DNA from: Mesostigma viride
Lineage: Eukaryota; Streptophyta; Mesostigmatophyceae; Mesostigmatales; Mesostigmataceae
Reading direction: 5' to 3'
Length of the DNA stretch: 64,000 bases
Assembly (NCBI GenBank): GCA_009746045.1
Contig: RPFO01000076.1
Location: forward strand, 868,114-932,113
Shown here: positions 1 to 9,301 of the stretch, piece by piece
Position numbering within the stretch: position 1 is the first letter of the stretch
How the letters are laid out: every line of letters begins with the position of its first letter
The notes under the pieces: model-generated
Told to the model about the DNA's origin: nothing
Databases searched by the model: none
What the model saw: only the letters and a program-made list of their open reading frames with translations
Program-made: the position numbers and the translations under genes

Positions 1-454
1 AGTTTGTGGTGCCGCCCTGGAGGCGATAGGACTTTGAGCCTATCAGACCACACACACAATGTACCATGATGTGGACAATAGATTACAGGCTGCAAAGTCG
101 TTATTATCTAGTGTTCTTTCCGTGGTTGTAGAGACGCTAAGCTGCAGTGCCGTCAGATGTAAATCAACGGTGCATAATGCATTAGCCGCCACTACTTTGT
201 GTGCCTAGAGTTGTTTTGCTTGCTAGCCGTGTGTGGCCCCGACCCAGTGTTGGTCGTGTGACCCTGCCCAGTGTTGGCATTGTCATTTGCCCTGGCCCAG
301 TGTTGGCTATGGTAGACTGCGCCCAGTGTTGGCCGCACCGTGTTTTCCACTCTCAGTAAACGTATTTTAATACAAGAAGTCTTTTCCATACACTTGTGCA
401 ATATCTGGGTCATAACAGGCAAAAGATCTTTCCTCCGAGCCCCGGTTTCTGACA
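1..454 (+). repeat. left LTR of TR-GAG element (partial)
   Basis: Direct match by eye to 2022-2475. It ends CTGACA at 449-454 and is followed at once by a TGG-starting primer site. An AATAAA-like and polyadenylation context is not obvious. The start of this LTR is beyond the window edge. Confidence 0.85.
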
Positions 455-474
455 TGGTATCGAGTAGCGAGTGA
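455..474 (+). other. primer binding site, TGGTATC type
   Basis: TGGTATCGAGTAGCGAGTGA directly follows the LTR. It begins with TGG, complementary to a tRNA CCA end. It resembles initiator-Met sites for the first seven bases and then diverges, so the primer tRNA is not assigned. This contrasts with the three Copia elements here, which have no TGG at the same place. Confidence 0.6.
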
Positions 475-872
475 TGCCTATGAACCCATATTTTCCAATT
501 CCCAACGACCGCAACCTGAGATCTGGAATTGAGCTTTTTCAATTTCCCGAAGAATCTTGCCCAGACTACCTCGCAAGAGCAAATCTGCTTTTTGCCCAAG
601 TTGAAGACATCTTCCCGGGCGTGTTTCCTGAATCTGCCTACTGCCGCTGGCTCCTGCGTGGCATTCGACAAGAATTTTTCAACTGTGTGTGTTTCAGCGA
701 ACTTCCAGACTTTTCAATCAGAAATCTACAGGATCTGCTCGACAACAACGCAGTATCTCTGGAGAGATTAAATCACACTTTACTTCACATTACAAATCTC
801 CAACGCAATCAAGAACATGTCGGGAGGTGCGCCAGCTGTGGCACGAGAAGTCAAGGAGAGCAGCGTTCTTAG
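474..872 (+). CDS. small ORF upstream of gag in TR-GAG element
   Basis: A 132-residue ORF starts 20 nt after the LTR and overlaps the start of gag by 56 nt in another frame. It is rich in aromatic and acidic residues (for example ELFQFPEES and FPGVFPES). I do not recognise a family. Its position between primer site and gag recalls the accessory ORFs of Copia-1 and Copia-2, but I see no sequence similarity to them. It could be a leader protein, the N-terminal part of a split gag, or chance. Confidence 0.4.
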   Translation: MPMNPYFPIPNDRNLRSGIELFQFPEESCPDYLARANLLFAQVEDIFPGVFPESAYCRWLLRGIRQEFFNCVCFSELPDFSIRNLQDLLDNNAVSLERLNHTLLHITNLQRNQEHVGRCASCGTRSQGEQRS

Positions 873-1701
873 TGCTCTCAAGAATCTCAACTTCGATGGG
901 AGCGACCCCAAGAAATTCACCGGATTCCGAATCAAGGCGGAAGGGCAATTCGACGCCCTTGGATATTCAGATGTACTAGCTGGAAAGGATCCGATCGTGG
1001 TAAAGCAGCAAAAAATTGGCTACGCTGCCCTGATTGGTGGCCTCGACGGCAACGCGCTACTGCATGCCGCTACGGCCCCCAACAAGTATATGCACGAGGC
1101 GTGGACCGTCCTGGTTGACGTCTATGGACATGACGAAACGACATCCACCCATCAGGCCGCGACACTTGAGGAACTGCTGTCAGCTGAGCAGATTCCCATG
1201 GATTCTGTTCCTGCAAATATCAATCTCACCGAACGAAAGTACCTGGAATATAATAAATTAAGCAACAATAAACTCCATGATTCTATCCTGGTGACATCAC
1301 ACCGCCGCAGACTTCCTGCCCAGTATGGCCCCGTCCTGGCGGCGTACAACCTTCCCCCCGACTTGACGTGGAAAGACTACAAGACCGCCGTCCTGAAAGT
1401 GGACGACCATCTGCGTGTGCACCGCGCGGCCCAAGCTGGCAGCTCAGATTCCAGTGCACCAGTGTATCATACTGCTGCCTGCCCCCACTGTGCGGGTACT
1501 ATCGACGAATCAGTCTTCCTCACCAAGGGTGGGAAAGTGCTGACCTGCAAGCACTGCCACCGTACCGGCCACACTGAGGATCGCTGCTGGTCCAAGAAGG
1601 CGGAGAACAAGTCCAAGAAACCTGAGGCGCACTTCACCATGGACGGCGAGCCACTGGCTGACGACGTGGCAGATGTTCCTGCTGGTTTTTTCATTGAGTA
1701 G
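817..1701 (+). CDS. Gag polyprotein with zinc knuckle (TR-GAG element)
   Basis: A 294-residue ORF. Residues 1-195 look like a Copia-type gag helical region (for example ALKNLNFDGSDPKKFTGF and LRVHRAAQ). A CCHC knuckle, CKHCHRTGHTEDRC, lies near residue 245, preceded by a CPHC pair near residue 221. The C-terminus is acidic. Gag packages element RNA into particles and binds nucleic acid through the knuckle; with no pol here, the element would depend on enzymes of another element. The frame is intact and the LTRs match, which points to fairly recent activity in trans. Confidence 0.8.
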   Translation: MSGGAPAVAREVKESSVLSALKNLNFDGSDPKKFTGFRIKAEGQFDALGYSDVLAGKDPIVVKQQKIGYAALIGGLDGNALLHAATAPNKYMHEAWTVLVDVYGHDETTSTHQAATLEELLSAEQIPMDSVPANINLTERKYLEYNKLSNNKLHDSILVTSHRRRLPAQYGPVLAAYNLPPDLTWKDYKTAVLKVDDHLRVHRAAQAGSSDSSAPVYHTAACPHCAGTIDESVFLTKGGKVLTCKHCHRTGHTEDRCWSKKAENKSKKPEAHFTMDGEPLADDVADVPAGFFIE

Positions 1702-1959
1702 CCGGAATACGTGACATGCAGTATGGGGGTGTGTCAAATATCTAGCGATGTTTCTCTACTTTTGTCACGCATTATGGTATCACGCATTATATGCGGGGAA
1801 AATTGACGCCGTCAGCTAGGTGTTTATTTACACGACTTGTTGTTGGGTTTGCATCCCTATTAATTGCACCCACAGGTCGTTGACTAACTTAATATCATAT
1901 ACAATGTTTGAGTGTACTAAAATCCGAATGATGTTGCTCGGAATACAGCAAGCGTTACC

Positions 1960-2475
1960 TGTCAGCACCGTTACAGGTGCCGTAATTTACATCGGCTCTC
2001 TCCGGATCAGATCAGGTCCGCAGTTTGTGGTGCCGCCCTGGAGGCGATAGGACTTTGAGCCTATCAGACCACACACACAATGTACCATGATGTGGACAAT
2101 AGATTACAGGCTGCAAAGTCGTTATTATCTAGTGTTCTTTCCGTGGTTGTAGAGACGCTAAGCTGCAGTGCCGTCAGATGTAAATCAACGGTGCATAATG
2201 CATTAGCCGCCACTACTTTGTGTGCCTAGAGTTGTTTTGCTTGCTAGCCGTGTGTGGCCCCGACCCAGTGTTGGTCGTGTGACCCTGCCCAGTGTTGGCA
2301 TTGTCATTTGCCCTGGCCCAGTGTTGGCTATGGTAGACTGCGCCCAGTGTTGGCCGCACCGTGTTTTCCACTCTCAGTAAACGTATTTTAATACAAGAAG
2401 TCTTTTCCATACACTTGTGCAATATCTGGGTCATAACAGGCAAAAGATCTTTCCTCCGAGCCCCGGTTTCTGACA
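1960..2475 (+). repeat. right LTR of TR-GAG element
   Basis: 516 bp, TGTCAG...CTGACA. The overlap with the left LTR shows no difference by eye. The left boundary was set from the inverted terminal hexamer because the left LTR's own start is off the window. No clear polypurine tract precedes it. Confidence 0.75.
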
Positions 2476-2771
2476 ACATGTCTACCAGATGGCAACACGG
2501 CCATCTGTATGCTAGGGTGAGCACACTATGTGAATGTGCAGGGCCAGCCCACAGCAGCTGTGCCCCTGCTCTACCCACATCTCCTTACATGGCTAACAGC
2601 CGAAAATACGTAGGACATGCAAAAAAGAAAACTTAAACTACCTAGCTATGGGGGTACTTTGTCCCAACCCAGGTTCACCCTCGGGTTAGTTAAACCATTT
2701 CCCCCCTGACCTCCCACACAAGGGTGAGGTCAGTTGATAGCTAAAAGACGAGAGATAAAAACAGGAGGACG

Positions 2772-5700
2772 TCAAAACTCGACGCCACCGAAGTGGCGCC
2801 GGAAAGCCGCTGGGTCAAAACCCAGGGCCTGAGCCCAGAGGGCGGGTGGGATGTCGCGCCCCAGGAGGCTGCGGTGGAGGCCAATGTAGCGCGTGACCGA
2901 GAGGGCCGAAGCCCACCGGCCGCGCAGCTGGATGGCCTCCGGCGACTCGCCAGCGATGGCGTCGTGCGTCGCCCCCCCATGCCGGAGGCTGTGAAAAGAA
3001 AACATCCCTGGGATGCCATGCGGGCCTGCACAGCCTCCCACTGCTGCCTAGCCTGGCTGTACGTTAAGCCCGAAAGAGGAGTGCATCCGGGGGCTGGCCA
3101 GCCGTCAGACGTCGCAGGAGCCACAAAGAAAGTGGATCCCGGACGAGGACGTGCTGGGCCGCCCCCTGCGCAGTTTTGGGGTTGCGCAGCACAAGGGCAC
3201 CGACCATGGGCCCTGGCTCGAGAAGGGGGTGGCCGGGATGAGCCACATCCCGAACCCGCAGCCCTAGCGCCTCGCTAATGCGTAAATACTGCTGGAAAGC
3301 AATAATAATCAACGCACTCAAATGCACCTGTCGACGTGAAACTAGCAACAGGGCAGTGAAATAGCAAAGGCGCCAGGGCATAGGCGGAGGGCTGACAGCC
3401 GGAACAAGCCGCTGCCAACCTGCTAGCAGGCGGTCCGCCAGTACCCAATTCCGAACAATGTCGGGGTAGTACAGGTGCAGACAGGCCTTGGCATGCTGGC
3501 ATAAGGTACGCCCCCGCCCGCCTCTGGCATGGTAGACAGCAGAAATCCACTCACAGAAAATGGCTTCCGCGTCAGCTGGGTCGACAGGGCCAGGTGGCGC
3601 CCACGCCACGTAGACAGCCGCCGCACGCCGGTACGCTGGCAAGGTAGACACAGGGTTGACTGTGCCCTCCAAAAGTGCCAAGTCCCGAGGGCGTCGCGCC
3701 CCCTCAGGCCCAGGGTTGGGATGCACGTCACCACACCGGGTCAAGTCAGGAACCCAAGCGCCACGCCGACTGGCCTTGTCAGCTGGGTTGTGGTCGGTAG
3801 CCACCCAGACCCAGTGGCTCTGCATGTCGCCAGCCAGTGACAGAGCGCAGTAGCGCCGAACCAGCTGGTTGAGCGGTAGGAAGACGACCGCCCTCTGACA
3901 AACGCCCCCACCACAGCACTGGAGTCTACGAGCCGGACGACTCGCTTACCCGACACGCCTTGGTCCGGCACGACCACTCGACCCCCTGTGTCGCAGCAAT
4001 CGCCTCCTTGACGTTGATGTGGTTAGGCTGCCCCCGCCACCGGTAGGACAGTGCCGTACGCCAGTGGCCACTATCCAGCAGGCTGTAGTCCCCCTCCTCC
4101 ATGCGCTCCAGGTCCCAGTCCTCCCCAGACGTTAAAGCTGTCGTCCGCCACCCCCGCGCTTCGCGCCGGGTCGCCAGCCGGGCACAATCGGCCCCAGGCA
4201 GGTCCCTGTAGACCACCCCACCGCCGGAGCCGCTCGCATCACTTGCGACGACCCGGTCAGAAAGGGGCCGGGCCCTGGCCGCCCTCAAAAAGGGGGCCAG
4301 GTCGATCGCCGCCTGAAGCTCCTGGCGGGCCCCCGCAGGGAGGCGCCAGCGGCGCCCAGGCAGGGAGGCATTCATGGCTGCTAGCAGCCGGTACGTCTCA
4401 GACCACACCGAAAGCATGGGGCGGCACAGCAGATGCATCCACACCCACTTCCCAAGCACAGAACTAAGTTCGCGGTAGTATGTAAACCCGCGATCTAAGA
4501 TTCTATGAGTAGCGGCGATAACTGCCACCACACGCTCAGGAACAGGCACCACGTCACCATCCTTTGGTGAATGACCCCACCGCCTGCACACCAGTCTGCT
4601 CTGCTGTCGCCCGTACCACCTTGTCAGACTTCTGCACCAGCCCAACAGCGGCGTAGGCAGCCTGAACACGATCTAGCTGCTGATTCACCCCATCCACCGA
4701 CGCACAGTGGGTGAAATGGAGGTCATCGATCGTCACAGCATGCATACCTTCCAGATCCTGCCGAGATTCGAAGCACGGCGAGGGCGCCAAGGGCGCAGCA
4801 GGGTCCTCCTCCAGCCTCAGCCGGACGGTCTCCCCCGCCTCGTTGGCCTCCGCCACCAGGATCAGCGCGGACATGTTGATGCTCAGCCCACGACTAGCCT
4901 CCAACGGCGGCTTGGGGCCACAGCGGTACAACACAGACTGATGCACACACTGGGCCACGCGACGGCCAGCTTGTTGCCCATTGGCCAGCACAACATCCAC
5001 GGCCACACCTTCCGACGAGCCCCACTCAGGCCCACCAGATCCGACCACACCGGCATCCACGCACAGTACCGCCGCATCCAAACTGGCAGGCGGAGTCTGT
5101 TGTAGTACGAATCCAAATCTGATACGCCCCCAAAAACATCCTCCCCAGCGCGCGTGGGCAAATCGCAAATCACGCCAAGGTGTGGTAAAAAAGCGGGCAT
5201 AGGATCTGGTAGTGGCATGTTGCCACGCCGGTTGTCCACAATCAGCCGTATACGGCCGTCGGGCTTTCCGACCCCAAAAGTACCGTTCACCATAGGCGGC
5301 TCCTCCTCAAAAAATCCACCCAAAATCCCCCTCTCCACACACACCGTGCAAACCCGCGCGAACTCCTCCATGCTACACCCCCGCGAGATCCGCATCGACT
5401 TCTGCAAGATCCGCTCTGCTGGGCTCAGCGTCCGTACCATCCTACTCTCATCATTCAAAATTGCTCCCCAAGAGGGGGGTAGTAAGTTCAGCACATCCAC
5501 TTGGCCACCTTCCCCCGGACCAGGCAAAGCCAAGCGTGCGGCCACTAACGGTTCGTAAGGGGCTCCTTCAGCATATTCACCCCCATCCACTACAGATCCT
5601 GCCATTGCCGCTACGGAACCACCGTTCCGGCGGACAAAGGACCTGCAAGCATCATCGATCCCATCTAGGGCCGCCTGCTGCAGAGGCCCGGGCACACGGG

Positions 5701-5880
5701 CTGAATCTACAGCAGGCGGGTCTCGCCCCCCCCCCCCATCCAGTTTAACGCCCTAACCGTCTGACAGGCTAGTGTGCGAGCATTAAAAGCCCGACTCATC
5801 CTATCGCGCCTACGGCCTGAGCGTACCTGCTGCCACCAGTCACGAGGTGGCAGGGGTGCTGGAAGAGGTAGTGGAAGAAG
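2772..5880 (-). pseudogene. PAT-A copy 1 pol: reverse transcriptase - RNase H - tyrosine recombinase, frameshifted
   Basis: Conserved pieces appear in order but in several frames. The RT has VGKPDGRIRLIVDN, then SDLDSYYNRLRLP (motif A) near 5100 and TIDDLHF (motif C, IDD) near 4715. RNase H has VVASDASGSGGG near 4240, a HINVKEA glutamate box near 4010 and RLVDSSAVVGA near 3910. The recombinase has YLRISEAL (first Arg), HSLRHGGATH (H-x-x-R), GRW and TRYIGLHR (nucleophile Tyr). At least four indels relative to copy 2 split it, so no full-length protein can be made. The start is uncertain: the pol frame is open through the end of ORF1 with no ATG, so it was probably expressed by a -1 shift. Confidence 0.85.
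3706..3729 (-). other. 2A-like motif DVHPNPGP between RNase H and recombinase (PAT-A copy 1)
   Basis: The minus strand encodes CGDVHPNPGP. This fits the 2A ribosome-skipping consensus D-V/I-E-x-N-P-G-P except for His at the Glu position. It sits exactly between the last RNase H motif (PADKASR) and the start of the recombinase domain. By analogy with 2A-like motifs described in other retrotransposons, skipping would release the recombinase from RT-RNase H. Function is inferred. Confidence 0.6.
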
Positions 5881-5891
5881 GCACCGCTCCC

Positions 5892-6991
5892 TCACTTGTT
5901 GTTGTTGGACGGGCCGCCCTGCCCCTTCTTGCCGGGACCCTGCTCCAGCTTGTGCTGCAGCTTCCCCATGCTCATCGCCGCCCGCACCGCCGGAGACGCC
6001 AGCATTGCTCCACCCTCCTGGAATGGCAGCATTGCCGACGGCGTCCCCTTCCACCCGTCGACCCCACATCCACCAGCTGGCATGCCGTGATCAGCTTTGC
6101 CAGGTACTCGGCTGCTGCCAGCTCCAGAATTACTTCGGAGCGTGGCGTGGCCCAGTAGCCAAATTCTGTCACCATCGTGTCCAGAATTCCTGCCATCTGC
6201 AGGAGCAGCATCCGCCTCTCCCCGCTGGCTGAGCTGCCGTGCATCGTCAGCATTAACGATGCACGGATGGACTTCCCCCCCACGCTCTCCGCGTAGTCCA
6301 GCATTCCCGGCAGCACCGCCTCCAGCATGTTGCTCACCAGCACCGGCACTGCATGCCCACTCAGCGCCACCCCCTTCGTGCGCGCCAGCCTGCCAGCAGT
6401 CGTCGCTGCGGCTGGGCTTGCAGCTGCTGGAGTCTTTGCCTGGTCCAGCAGCTTCGACATGGCCGATATCAGGTCGCCAATATCTCCGCCAGTGCGGGCG
6501 TTGCCCGGCCGGGATGGAAGCCCTCCAGCTGGCGTTGCATAGCCCGTCTCGGTCCCCAGCAGCCGACCTAGGTTTCGGTCCAGGTCCGCCACAGCCTGGT
6601 CGATCGCCCCAGGAGCGCCATCGTCCTCCCCAGCGCCCGCTCCACCATGCCCCGCCCCTCCGCTTCCACCTGCCGAAGGGGGAACACCCCCGTTCCCACC
6701 GCACCTGCTGACACTGGTGGTCCGGCTCTGCAATAGCCTCCCCCAGTTGCGCTGCTAGCACATCGGCCAGGGCCTCCTCCCCATCCCAGTCGCTGACAAA
6801 CCCCCTTTCCTCCAGACGTCCATGACGTTCTTGGCACGCCCCGGAGTGAGCTTCTGGATCCGCTCTAGCCAGTTCCCCTCCCCTAGGATCTTCTGGACCG
6901 CAGTGGCGGCCTCCTTTGGGGTGCATCCCTCCTTGGCTGCTTGCTTGAGTTTCGCTAGGAAATTCCGGTCTGGGGCTGTCACTGTGGTCAT
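5892..6991 (-). pseudogene. PAT-A copy 1 ORF1 (gag-like), frameshifted
   Basis: Starts MTTVTAPDRNFLAKLKQ at 6991 and ends near KLQHKLEQ...PSNNNK with a TGA at 5892. The protein is Gly/Ala/Pro-rich in the middle and has no CCHC knuckle that I can see. A 2-bp deletion near 6815 relative to copy 2 (27525) and further indels break the frame. Gag-like ORF1 is usual at this position in PAT-type elements. The C-terminal block ASPAVRAAMSM..KLQHKL is also recognisable in PAT-C ORF1 (TPAVKAALQTA..LDKL), which supports a real, conserved protein. Confidence 0.7.
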
Positions 6992-7059
6992 GGTGGGTTA
7001 TACTGCTTGATGTGTTATCTTGCGTTTTGTTTTTTGTGATGTGGTCACGTGAGGTTCTC

Positions 7060-8067
7060 AGGCAAAAGAAACAACCTGCTTCCCTAGAATGGAAGCCCAC
7101 CCTTTATAGCAACCACCTCTCCAGCCAACCCCTACCTGGGTGGCTGGGGTACGGGTGCCAGCACAAAAAATATTTTTTCTAAAATTATTTTTTCTTTTGG
7201 TGCTATACGGCGTTGCATTCTCCGCTCAGCAGGTTAGTCATAGATAAAATGAGCATAGCTCACCAAATCCATCCATCCATCCATCCATCCATCCATCCAT
7301 CCATCCATCCATCCATCCATCCATCCATCCATCCATCCATCCATCCATCCATCCATCCATCCATCCATCCATCCATCCATCCATCCATCCATCCATCCAT
7401 CCATCCATCCATCCATCCATCCATCCATCCATCCATCCATCCATCCATCATCCATCCATCCATCCATCATCCATCCATCCATCCATCCATCCATCCATCC
7501 ATCCATCCATCCATCCATCCATCCATCCATCCATCCATCCATCCATCCATCCATCCATCCATCCGTCCCATCCATCCATCCATCCATCCATCCATCCATC
7601 CATCCATCCATCCATCCATCCATCCATCCATCCATCCATCCATCCATCCATCCATCCATCCATCCATCCATCCATCCATCCATCCATCCATCCATCCATC
7701 CATCCATCCATCCATCCATCCATCCATCCATCCATCCATCCATCCATCCATCCATCCATCCATCCATCCATCCATCCATCCATCCATCCATCCATCCATC
7801 CATCCATCCATCCATCCATCCATCCATCCATCCATCCATCCATCCATCCATCTATCCATCCTACCATCCATCCATCCATCCATCCATCCATCCATCCATC
7901 CATCCATCCATCCATCCATCCATCCATCCATCCATCCATCCATCCATCCATCCATCCATCCATCCATCCATCCATCCATCCATCCATCCATCCATCCATC
8001 CATCCATCCAATCCATTTCTGGCCTTGCCTTGCTTTGCATGCATCACCACAAAACATCAAATTTATT
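7060..8067. repeat. PAT-A split-repeat arm (b1) with microsatellite expansion
   Basis: Begins AGGCAAAAGAAACAACC, as in 8232 and 27773, and ends AAATTTATT, as in 8499. Compared with the 268-bp arm at 8232-8499, this arm is enlarged by a long (ATCC)n run. In coding orientation it is the 5' arm (A1) of copy 1. Confidence 0.85.
7264..8010. repeat. (ATCC)n microsatellite, about 750 bp
   Basis: Near-perfect ATCC tetranucleotide repeat with a few interruptions (7449, 7468, 7564, 7851, 7861). Long frames through it encode only Ile-His-Pro-Ser or Met-Asp-Gly-Trp repeats and are not genes. The arm at 8232-8499 has a single ATCC at the same place, while the arm at 27773-28029 has a short run, so the expansion grew from one unit inside the PAT-A arm. 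Confidence 0.97.
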
Positions 8068-8499
8068 ACAATATGTGTGCTAGCTCTATACGGTGGAATA
8101 ACACAGACATGTCTACCAGATGGCAACACGGCCATCTGTATGCTAGGGTGAGCACACTATGTGAATGTGCAGGGCCAGCCCACAGCAGCTGTGCCCCTGC
8201 TCTACCCCTTTTGCCAGGGTGGGTGGGTGGGAGGCAAAAGAAACAACCTGCTTCCCTAGAATGGAAGCCCACCCTTTATAGCAACCACCTCTCCAGCCAA
8301 CCCCTACCTGGGTGGCTGAGGTACGGGTGCCAGCACAAAAAATATTTTTTCTAAAATTATTTTTTCTTTTGGTGCTATACGGCGTTGCATTCTCCGCTCA
8401 GCAGGTTAGTCATAGATAAAATTAGCATTATTAGCTCACCAAATCCATTTCTGGCCTTGCCTTGCTTTGCATGCATTACCACAAAACATCAAATTTATT
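8068..8499. repeat. PAT-A joined repeat (A2-B2) with quadruplex motif at the join
   Basis: Segment 8068-8207 matches 13947-14086 (140 bp each) and segment 8232-8499 matches the arms at 7060 and 27773. Between them lies a 24-nt spacer, 8208-8231, found only in this joined copy. The spacer holds a G-quadruplex motif framed by the inverted repeat CTTTTGCC / GGCAAAAG (8208-8215 and 8233-8240). Confidence 0.85.
8217..8231 (+). other. G-quadruplex motif GGGTGGGTGGGTGGG (PAT-A)
   Basis: Four G3 tracts with single-T loops on the plus strand, opposite to the coding strand, so element RNA would be C-rich here and first-strand cDNA G-rich. Motifs with equivalent position and polarity occur at 8647-8661 (PAT-C) and, C-rich on the plus strand, at 44747-44761 and 47311-47325. 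Structure formation is inferred from the motif only. Confidence 0.8.
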
Positions 8500-9093
8500 T
8501 CTATTAACCGTGGAACTCCAGGGTAACCAGACTCTTTATTAAAACAATGAGTGGAGCACATACAAAAGGCAGGCCACATCCCGGCCGCCGATGCTCATGG
8601 GAACACTTATTGCTTGGCAAAGGCTAGCCTTACCCCCAAACACGCAGGGAGGGTGGGCGGGAAAAGAAAAGAGGCCGACCTTAGCTAGGTGGGTTTGTTT
8701 TTGTCCTTTTTTGCGTGTCATGCGGCCTTGGCCCGGACGGCATTTTTTCGCCACGCAAATGTTGCGTCTGAACAAATGACGCAATGTGGCGTTCTAATTG
8801 CCGGCAGCTTACGTAAGGCTGCCGGGGCTATTAGGTCACATATTGCGTGAGAGAAAGAATCTAGATCTAGTTAATCACTACGCCATGAGCCAAGAAACCT
8901 AGACAGTGGCAGGTTTATATCTCAACGTAGCTCCTGCCACCTGGCCAAGAAAAACTGGCCAAAGCTTTGGCCACGACTGATCCGGATCAGGCCGCACCGG
9001 CCTCAAAAGGTTTGTCACGTGAACCCAATAACCTAGCTATAGCGGCTACCCTTCCATCTCACTATAAAGAAACTATGTTCAGAGAACCACGAT
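8500..9093. repeat. PAT-C joined repeat (A2-B2)
   Basis: Arm 8500-8635, a 25-nt spacer containing four G3 tracts, and arm 8661-9093. The arm starting TCTATTAACC contains a plus-strand TTTATTAA (AATAAA on the coding strand), suitable for 3'-end formation of the element RNA. Outer arm copies are at 9094-9231 and 13514-13946. Confidence 0.88.
8647..8661 (+). other. G-quadruplex motif GGGAGGGTGGGCGGG (PAT-C)
   Basis: Four G3 tracts with one-nucleotide loops at the join of the two arms, on the non-coding strand. Neither split arm copy (around 9231 or 13514) has it: those read TACCCTTATATCCC and CCCTCGTGAAAAG. Confidence 0.8.
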
Positions 9094-9231
9094 TCTATTA
9101 ACCGTGGAACTCCAGGGTAACCAGACTCTTTATTAAAACAATGAGTGGAGCACATACAAAAGGCAGGCCACATCCCGGCCGCCGATGCTCATGGGAACAC
9201 TTATTGCTTGGCAAAGGCTATAGCCTTACCC
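9094..9231. repeat. PAT-C split arm, downstream of pol (B1 in coding sense)
   Basis: Repeat of 8500-8635. It starts TCTATTAACCGTGG directly after CCACGAT at 9093 and diverges from the first copy after GCCTTACCC. Confidence 0.88.
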
Positions 9232-9301
9232 TTATATCCCTCCCTGGCATAATGACAGGGGCAAAGAACCTAGCATAATGACAGAGAAATGAACAACCAA
9301 A

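Larger units (their letters stand above)
1..2475 (+). mobile_element. gag-only LTR retrotransposon (TR-GAG type), left LTR truncated by window edge
   Basis: Two 454-bp stretches (1-454 and 2022-2475) look identical by eye and flank a tRNA-type primer site and a gag gene. No protease, integrase or RT is present, so the element is non-autonomous. The right LTR can be followed further left to 1960, where it begins TGTCAG; both LTRs end CTGACA, a perfect short inverted terminus, so about 62 bp of the left LTR lie outside the window. The sequence after the right LTR, ACATG at 2476-2480, is a candidate 5-bp target duplication, but its partner is off the window. The same flank occurs uninterrupted near 8107 and 13986, so the target was a PAT-A repeat. 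About 260 bp of internal sequence between gag and the right LTR (1702-1959) shows no gene. Confidence 0.85.
2476..8067 (-). mobile_element. PAT-A copy 1: PAT-like tyrosine-recombinase retroelement, decayed
   Basis: Reading on the minus strand, this copy starts at 8067 (AATAAATTT end), runs through an expanded repeat arm (8067-7060), ORF1, then a pol coding for RT, RNase H and tyrosine recombinase, into a second arm (2576-2476). That arm is cut by the TR-GAG insertion, so its downstream joined repeat would lie left of the window. The split direct-repeat layout and RT-RH-YR gene order are those of the PAT/Kangaroo/TOC group of DIRS-like elements. It abuts PAT-A copy 2 exactly at 8067/8068. The non-coding tail 2577-2771 contains no gene that I can see. 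Confidence 0.85.

Noticed and set aside
5892-7100. 402-codon minus frame starting [13 protein letters not shown] read as a gene
   Set aside because: It is an out-of-frame composite across PAT-A arm and ORF1; only parts coincide with the conserved ORF1 frame.
7213-8151. Long open frames of Ile-His-Pro-Ser or Met-Asp-Gly-Trp repeats on both strands
   Set aside because: They are translations of an (ATCC)n microsatellite; a tetranucleotide repeat is open in several frames by chance.
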